This document shows, piece by piece, positions 57,385 to 64,000 of a stretch of 64,000 nt of DNA; the stretch's first letter is position 1; each line of letters begins with the position of its first letter. Source of the stretch: Berberis thunbergii (taxonomy: Eukaryota; Streptophyta; Magnoliopsida; Ranunculales; Berberidaceae); NCBI GenBank assembly GCA_003290165.1, contig QNQO01000451.1, positions 682,001-746,000 of the forward strand, in the 5' to 3' direction. Position numbers and translations under genes: made by a program. The notes beneath the pieces are model-generated. The model saw nothing but the letters and a program-made list of their open reading frames with translations, searched no databases and had not been told where the DNA came from.

Positions 57385-58262
57385 GTTGGGTTAATCCGAA
57401 AATTAACTTTGATACCACCTGAAAACAACCTTGGGGAGAATGTTGGATTTCTTAACCAAAGAAGCGATGTAGTCCATGAAGGTGTTGGGTTGGGAAGATA
57501 TAGATGACAAAAGAAAGAGGAGTGAATGTAAAGTCTGACGTGAAAATGACCTAACTGTTACAATCAAGTCTTCAAATATATTTCACTCCGTCTTGAGAGC
57601 TAGGTTAGGCCTGCGCCAAAAAAAGCCTCGATACCCTCCATCATCCTAAAAATCACTAATCGAACACAAACATAGTCACCGACGCTAGGGGCCTAGCCTC
57701 TAGAATTGAGGAATATTTTTTTGATATCATGAATTAGTGCACACGCCCCACTTGAAACTTAGGGGCATGGAAACACAAAGACCCAAAAACAATAAAACCT
57801 AGCAAACCAACAAACACTATAGAGATGACAAATAGAGAACTTGAGAGACAACACAACAAGGAATGAATGATAAGAGAGAATTAATATAAATTTCTAATAA
57901 TAATAATAAAAACATTGACTCATAACAGAGAGAAGGATTAATAATGTGTTTATCTAATATCATTATGGGATCATAATTGGGAGAATATTCTACTTGTAGT
58001 GTCTTTAAGCGATGGCACATTCTTTGACTGGGCTTTATCTTGCTCTCATGATTACACATAAACAATCATACAAAACTTCCAATATTAATTTTACTATTGT
58101 TGATTTATTAATATGTTCTAAAAATTATTAGGCGGTAAGTGGGTAGCATCTAGAGGCCTAGTCGAGATCAACATTTTTTGTATTATAATTTGTAAAAGTT
58201 AATAACATATAAATAACTTATAATTCAATGCAAAGATAAATATGCAAAACGTATTAAAAATA
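57385..58262. other. Upstream region of SPCH
   Basis: No gene seen. This is the presumed SPCH promoter, AT-rich, with a (TAA)n-like tract near 57895. I found no convincing TATA box or motif cluster to name. Confidence 0.4.
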
Positions 58263-58453
58263 GAGGAATGCAAGGAAATCATGTTTTGTAAACATGTTTT
58301 GCAGCAAGGATGACGTGTCATGATCTGGAAAGAATGATGAAATCTCCAAAGATTTTATGTGCATCTCAAAATTGTAAAAAAAACTCCTCTAACAATGTCA
58401 TATCATCATGGTTGCAAAACATGTTTATAAAACATGGTTTCCTAGCCTCATTC
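58263..58453. mobile_element. MULE-type MITE, family 3 (191 bp)
   Basis: Left end GAGGAATGCAAGGAAATCAT, right end inverted GAATGAGGCTAGGAAACCAT; duplication TTAAAAATA (58254-58262) and TGAAAAATA (58454-58462), 8 of 9. Closest to the element at 33046. Confidence 0.8.
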
Positions 58454-58779
58454 TGAAAAATATAATATTTATTTTGTTTTTATCTGGAAATAAAAAAATA
58501 TTTATTTTTTCAAAAGCCTGCCCAGGCCGCCTGAGCATTTCCTAGTTGCTAGCGCCTAGGCCAATTTTTAGAATAAAGTTTATTATTATCAGACCAAATC
58601 ATCTGCACTTTGGTAATTCCACAAGTAAAATAGGCGTGGTATCATTTTTTTTTTTTTTTTTTTTTTTGGTAAAAAAATTAGAGTTTCCCAGAATACATGG
58701 TTGTACAGAGTTTGAATTGAATTTCTTAGGGAACAAAGATATCCTAGAAAACTCTTGAGGCGCTGACGCTTACGCAATT

Positions 58780-58803
58780 TGGGGGGGGGGGGGGGGGGGG
58801 GGG
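58780..58803 (+). repeat. Poly-G run of 24
   Basis: An uninterrupted run of 24 G, followed by GCGTGGGGCGG. Long G-runs are rare in plant genomes and could form a G-quadruplex. The exact length is sensitive to sequencing error. A 23-T run lies 140 bp upstream. Confidence 0.8.
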
Positions 58804-59099
58804 CGTGGGGCGGAGTAGATAAAACTGTACTCGTTATGATTGATCAACAACATTGTTAAGGCTCATGGGGGTGTATCTGTCTTTGGTAGAGTAGGCGAAC
58901 GAGAAGTCTCGTGAAAGAAATGATTTTTACATGAAAATGAAAGAATCCGTAGTTATTAAGTAACAAAATATTGCAGAATCAAAAGTGAATGTAGCGATAG
59001 ACCGACATAATTGTTAAAAGGGATTAAAATGATGACTTAGAAAAATGATGATTGTGGTTTGAAGGACAAGTTACCAGATTCACTAATTATGAAGATCAT

Positions 59100-59225
59100 G
59101 GGCTTGTCTAATTGGCGAGGAAACAGGCAAGGGAGGGGGTGGAACTCTCCATCCCCTTTCAGATGTATGCATTATAGGGTTCCACCCCCCTCCCTCGCTC
59201 GTTTCCTCGCCAATTAGAATTCCCC
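59100..59225. mobile_element. MULE-type MITE, family 1 (126 bp)
   Basis: Ends GGGCTTGTCTAATTGGCGAG and, inverted, GGGGAATTCTAATTGGCGAG. Duplication GAAGATCAT (59091-59099) against GAAGATCAG (59226-59234). The exact GAAGATCAT is found in the tandem copy of the right flank at about 59344-59352. Confidence 0.85.
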
Positions 59226-59443
59226 GAAGATCAGACAGGCTGAATGCCATTTTGATAAATGCTTTAGACCCATATTGATTGGGGTAGGGACCAAAGGGGA
59301 TCTACCATATTTTAGGCCTTAGAGTCGCCAATTAGAATTCCCCGAAGATCATACAGGCTGAATACCATTTTGATAAATGCTTTAGACCCATATTGATTGG
59401 GGTAGGGACCAAAGGGGGTCTACCATATTTTAGGCCTTAGAGA
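59207..59443 (+). repeat. 118-bp tandem duplication including the MITE end
   Basis: Two copies, about 59207-59324 and 59325-59443, begin TCGCCAATTAGAATTCCCCG and differ at a few bases. The duplication therefore happened after the MITE inserted. Confidence 0.85.
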
Positions 59444-60515
59444 CCTCCAAATCATGCATGACTGCCTTGATATAGATAGGTCACATACAGTCGTATTGCA
59501 AGGTTCTCTTTAAGACCCTGCGAAAGTTATTTAGGGCTTGAAGCGCAATAAGATTGTTGGCCTTTATATTTTGAGCCGTTGAATTGAAACTAACTAATGA
59601 CCGACTTCTTAATCATAAGTAAACCCTTTGTTCATGGCTTCCAATACTTCTACAAAAATGGCAATTTTGGCGAATGATATATGATATTAAAGGCATACTT
59701 CCAATGCAGGAAAACCTATATCTGCCAAGAAAATGTTGTAGTGGAAGATATAAAGATTATGAAAACAAAAAATACTTAACGTAGGCCAACATCGATATCA
59801 CTTTAGTTATTGGTAAACACGATAAAATATACAAATAGTTATACGATAAATCTAGAAATACATAACAATATATAACTGACAATGTAGATATATACACTAC
59901 TACATGCAAGTGGGGAGGATGCATGTTGGCTGATGGATTTGAAATTAAACATGGATCGAAAGCTTTGAATGTGGAGCCACGACATCTGCGTGCATGGCAG
60001 TGATAAGAACAAAGAAGAAGAAACGTTGAGAGAGACATGAGTGAAAAAACTGATCAGAAGTGTAGTGAATGCATGAATGTTATATCAGCCGTATACATGC
60101 ATGGGAGTGCGTTTTACAATTACAGTTCGATGCACACACAGCACCATTAATAACTCTCTTATCAATGCAGTTGAGATTTTTTATATTTTATTTTATTCTT
60201 TTTGGCATTTCTTCAAACACCTCAACAACCACCCTTAATTTGGGAACTGGTAACCTTTTCTCTCCCTTGCAACAATGTTTTACAGTTGCAGTTACTTACA
60301 TACATACTGTTTATATACTGTGTTCTTCTCTTACACATTATTGATGTGTGTAACTTTGCATTTTTTGGGAAAGAAACAAGTTTCAGAGTATCAGAAGAGA
60401 TTCTTCCAAAGCTATAATATATATAAGTGATGACTTTTCAAGTTTTATTGGGATTTTAAAATTGTTCAGTCAACATGATCAGTGGATCCGTTCCCTTTTA
60501 TTTGTCTACATGAAA
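59444..60515. other. Intergenic, no gene seen
   Basis: AT-rich DNA with no recognised coding segment or element ends. Short ORFs here have no domain character. Confidence 0.4.
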
Positions 60516-60519
60516 ACTA

Positions 60520-60710
60520 CGAAAATGCTAGGAAATCATGTTTTTGTAATTAGATTTTGTAATTATGGTAATATGGTGAGATTTAAAAAAAATGATGAAA
60601 TTTTCAAAGTGTTTATGTGTATCTTAAGGTTGTAAAAATCATCTTCTAATGATGCCACATCATCCTGATTATAAAATATAGTTACAAAACCTGATTTCCT
60701 AATCTCACTC
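60520..60710. mobile_element. MULE-type MITE, family 3, diverged
   Basis: Left end AAAATGCTAGGAAATCATGT, right end inverted GAGTGAGATTAGGAAATCAG. Flanks TGAAAACTA and TAAAAACTC agree at 7 of 9, so the duplication is only probable. Confidence 0.7.
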
Positions 60711-61077
60711 TAAAAACTCTGAAGTTTTGAGATATAAATGTAGAAACATTACTTGATTTAAAGGTTAATCAACGAACAAAGTACACGTACTCTTAATGAT
60801 CAAATAATTTTTGAATGCGCAACTTCTCGTAAAAGAGTGAAAATCTAATCAACTGAACTACAATTAATAATGAACATAAATATCCCCATATTAACTATGT
60901 TAACCAATAACCTCATTTGTATCAAGTTTCAGGAAGTAGGGAACTAGCGCCCAAAGGCCTAATCGATCCCTACACAATCTTTCAAGTGGCTGCATTAAAA
61001 AAAAAAAAATTGTAGAAACAATACTTGATTATGCATGTTTAAAGGTAGAGTCTTCCTTTGTTAAAAAAAAAAAAAAA

Positions 61078-61370
61078 TTGACACCAGACCAAAATTCATA
61101 TGGGACCATTGAAGCAAAATTAGAAAATGTACAAATGTTTCGCTATGCCTTGTTTTATGAACTTTGTTCATATGACAATAAAAAAAAATTGACACCGACC
61201 AAAATTCATATGGGACCATTGAGGCAAAAATAGAAAATGTACAAATGTTTCGCTATGCCTTGTTTTATGAACTTTGTTCATATGACAATCAAACAAAATT
61301 GACACCAACAAAAATTCATATGGGACCATTGAGGCAAAATTAAAAAATGTACAAATGGTTTTGGATTTTT
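61078..61370 (+). repeat. 110-bp tandem repeat, nearly three copies
   Basis: Each unit starts TTGACACC, then AAAATTCATATGGGACCATT and GTACAAATGTTTCGCTATGC, at about 61078, 61189 and 61299. The third copy is truncated and leads straight into the duplicated left flank of the MITE at 61389. Confidence 0.85.
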
Positions 61371-61388
61371 GTTTTATGTGTTCATTAT

Positions 61389-61609
61389 GAGCTTGTCTAA
61401 TTAGCGAGGAAAACGGGCGAAAAAATGGACAAATGGTTTTGAATTTTTGTTTTATGTGTTCATTGTGGGCTTGTCTAATTGGCAAGGAAACGGCCGAGGG
61501 AGGGAGTGTAACCCTCCATCTCCTTCGAGATGCACAAAGACGTACGTTTTGAGAAGATAGAGGATTGCAACCCCCTCCCTCGCACGTTGCCTCGCCAATT
61601 AGATTCCCC
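61389..61609. mobile_element. MULE-type MITE, family 1, with duplicated left end
   Basis: Duplication GTTCATTAT lies at 61380-61388 and 61610-61618. The first 50 bases (GAGCTTGTCTAATTAGCGAG...) occur again at 61467 (GGGCTTGTCTAATTGGCAAG) because a 78-bp tandem duplication copied the left end and its flank. The right end inverted reads GGGGAATCTAATTGGCGAGG. Confidence 0.82.
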
Positions 61610-61954
61610 GTTCATTATATATGCCACAACTGTACATGTACTTGATAGTTACGTCATGGTATAGTACATCAGTATAGCCACATGAAAATTCTGAGCCAAA
61701 TTTTAAAACCAGTGGGACATAAATTCTGAATTGTACATTAAATGACCCCACGAAACTGGTATGAGCCACCACAATTAAAAAAACTGACACAATCCGTTAA
61801 ATATTCCGGCCACCTCCGTGTTTCACACTCTCCTGTAAATGCTAGATTCCGGCAAGAAATCTTTATATCATGGAGGCGATTGATATTGTATTAGAAATAT
61901 TAGAAACACGATGTGGAGATGTAGCGTTAGAATGCTCTAGGATTATTTCTCATT

Positions 61955-62130
61955 GAGTGAGGTTAGAGAATTAGGTTTTGCAACTTGGATGATATAACAT
62001 CGTCAGAGAAGATTTTTTATAACCTCGAGATACACATAAATTCTTAGATATTTTATCGTTCTTTCAAGATCACGCCATGACACTTTGAATGCAAAACATA
62101 ATTGCAAAATCCTGATTTCCTAGCATTTTT
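61955..62130. mobile_element. MULE-type MITE, family 3 (176 bp)
   Basis: Left end GAGTGAGGTTAGAGAATTAG, right end inverted AAAAATGCTAGGAAATCAGG. Duplication TTTCTCATT (61946-61954) against TTCCTCATT (62131-62139), 8 of 9. Confidence 0.76.
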
Positions 62131-62159
62131 TTCCTCATTATGCTAGGCAATTGTTTGTA

Positions 62160-62690
62160 GTATCTAATTGATTGAGCTCTAGCAAAATCAGCCAGCTTTT
62201 TAGCTAAGATGTAAGAATGGTCTGGATGCAATAGAAGGTACATTCCGACTTTACTTCTGGAGAAAATTACACTAGCCATACCTAACCCAACGAATATACA
62301 TCATCTTCTCTTTTCTGTACAAGACTTGCCAAAGCATCCGCCACTGCATTTACCTCACAAAAAAAACATGCAATAAAAGTACTTCTGAACCTCCCACTAG
62401 ACCTTTATTTCCTCACCATAAAACCAATTTTGACCCATCATACAGTCAATTTGAATAACGAATTTCACAATACCCAACCGATTACAAAGCTTGACACCTT
62501 CCAACACAGCTATCGTCTCGGCTTTATTATTCGAACCGACTCCAAAACAGACCCGCGCGGCTTGGATATAACCCAAGGATGAGATTAACTGATGTCTAAG
62601 AAGCCCATGCATTTCCCTAAGCCCAAAAGTTGCCCGAAATGTCAAAAATCCATGGGTTCAAAGTTTAATGGGCTACTCTGTTTAATTATC
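62160..62690 (-). pseudogene. LINE RNase H-type domain relic (RVT_3)
   Basis: The minus strand encodes GVGSNNKAETIAVLEGVKLC followed by NRLGIVKFVIQID, the pattern NxAExxAxxxGLxxAxxxGxxxxxxxxD of the RNase H domain at the C-terminus of plant L1-type LINEs. Downstream (about 62160-62260) VGMYLLLHPDHSYILAKKLA and DFARAQSI may be the decayed end of the same domain. The usual Ser after the catalytic Asp is Cys, and stops separate the parts. No reverse transcriptase is seen nearby. Confidence 0.6.
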
Positions 62691-62699
62691 CAGCCCAAA

Positions 62700-64000
62700 C
62701 AAGACCCTACTTTTGGGCCATATTTGCAAAAAAAAAAATATTAGGTCCAGCCTTGCAATCAAATACCTAAAATACCAATTTTTTTAAATTTATTTTCCAA
62801 CAAAAGAAATCACCTTGGCTTTTGTTGATTTACTATGTGATGCTTTTATTGAAAATGACCAAAGTCGCGATATTTATTTCATTCAAGATTAGGTTTCTCT
62901 ATCAGGTGTTCGGGTTGTATTCACCTTTGGCATAGCTTTGCAATCAAATACCTAAAATTTTGAAGTAGCCAGATAAAATTAGTTTCCAACAATCAAACAC
63001 ACACTTAATCATGAAGGTAATCTAATCCATATCGGAAAAGATTGATAAGGAGATAATATTCTTAGCCTTCTAGAAAGTCATGATGTAAATTGATTCTACT
63101 TTGTTTCCAGGTGAAGGAAGGAGTAGGAAATTGTTTAATTTGATTTAGAAATTGTTATATGGAAAGCTATGTTTCATCTCTTGAACATAATTGCTACCTT
63201 GACTAATAAAACCAATAGCAATACTCCAACATTCAAATATTGCATCAAAGACTCACATTCAAAAGAATGAAATGTCTCCATTTTAGTGGAAGAGTCATGT
63301 GTCATAATCGTATAAACGGCACATGAAGTAGAGTATAAAAATAACTAATCGAAAAAGATGCAATAATCCCATGAAACAACACCAATATAGATAGGAATTT
63401 GATGAAAAATAATGGCCAATTATTGACAGTTTTTCACCAGTATGTTTATGACCAATCTTAACCTGTTGGTGGAGTTGGAAAAAAAAAAAAAAACATCTAG
63501 AAGAAATGGGTATGAAAGATTGAAATCAAATGAAGCACTTGGAATAAAAAGAGAGGGACCCCCTCCCTTAGAACATCATTATCTCCTCCACTCTTAAATC
63601 CTTGTGTCAAAGGTAGCTAGGGTTTCTAAATCATTGTTGGCAAACAAGTCAAATTTTATGTTGTTGTCCATCCACACCTTAACACTTATATAAAGTGGCA
63701 ATTAATCAACTTTGAATGGCCTTCCAACTAGCAACTGTGAATTGCTCTGCTTTGATCGAAACAAGTGTTCGTATTTGAACTTATTGGCTTATATAATTCA
63801 GATGTCATTGTGATGTCTGAGGAGCAATAGCAACAGTAGTTTTCTTGTCCATTGAGATTTTAAGTGGAAGCTTGACTGGATGAGATAATTTAAGGAGATT
63901 ATATTGGTAACCAAAGAGTTTGCTAAAAGCAACCCAAAAGCTCTCAATATGGGCTGAGTGAACAATTATCATTGTACCAAACATCAACATTTCTACAACT
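62700..64000. other. Intergenic, no gene seen
   Basis: AT-rich DNA. The word CAATCAAATACCTAAAAT occurs twice (about 62757 and 62942). No gene or element ends recognised up to the window edge. Confidence 0.4.

Noticed and set aside
1..64000. CRISPR arrays, operons, riboswitches or bacterial features
   Set aside because: None found; tandem repeats present lack regular unique spacers and the gene structure is plant nuclear.

Overview
The window is AT-rich nuclear DNA from a flowering plant, most likely a eudicot. Three intron-containing genes of plant-specific developmental or stress transcription factors sit in a sea of transposable elements: MULE, hAT and PIF/Harbinger elements, MITEs, a TRIM, LINE fragments and an endogenous plant pararetrovirus. 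Splice sites, TATA-type promoters and AATAAA signals are plant-like. I see no bacterial operons, CRISPR arrays, rRNA genes or intact tRNA genes.

Host genes. (1) 10939-11974 (+) is a single-repeat R3-MYB of the CAPRICE/TRIPTYCHON class (89 aa, three exons). (2) 20959-22226 (+) is a group III WRKY factor (337 aa, three exons) of the WRKY46/41/53 type. (3) 55498-57384 (-) is SPEECHLESS, the bHLH that starts the stomatal lineage (355 aa, three exons). In Arabidopsis the homologues lie as two separate adjacent pairs, CPC-WRKY46 (At2g46410/At2g46400) and TRY-SPCH (At5g53200/At5g53210). The window carries one copy of each type together, so it looks like the ancestral, unsplit block. A possible fourth host gene, unrecognised, lies on the minus strand at 33519-33957 with a possible distant first exon at 35693-35914.

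Layout. 1-10 kb: LINE relics, a 3.1-kb Harbinger element with a dead transposase, and MULE MITEs. 10.9-12 kb: R3-MYB. 12-20 kb: gene-poor, with MITEs and an hAT nested in an hAT. 21-22.4 kb: WRKY. 23.1-35 kb: a tandem segmental duplication. Its first unit carries a MITE, and inside that MITE a 4.6-kb Pack-MULE with about 1.1-kb terminal inverted repeats and fragments of two unrelated phosphatase genes, a class D PP2C and a CTD/SCP-type phosphatase. 37.6-53.7 kb: two defective caulimovirid (florendovirus-like) genomes, tail-to-tail, bounded by an 84-bp direct repeat. An hAT element carrying a threonine deaminase exon sits inside the second copy. 54-57.4 kb: a minus-strand TRIM and SPCH. 58-64 kb: more MULE MITEs, tandem repeats and a LINE RNase H relic.

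Many mobile elements were delimited by matching target-site duplications read directly from the sequence: 9 bp for MULE types, 8 bp for hAT types, 3 bp (TAA/TTA) for Harbinger types. The Pack-MULE and the many 130-220-bp MITEs share a terminal signature (GAG..ATTCTA), suggesting one mobilising system. Gene models come from manual splice-site reading; family assignments rest on recognised motifs, not on database searches.
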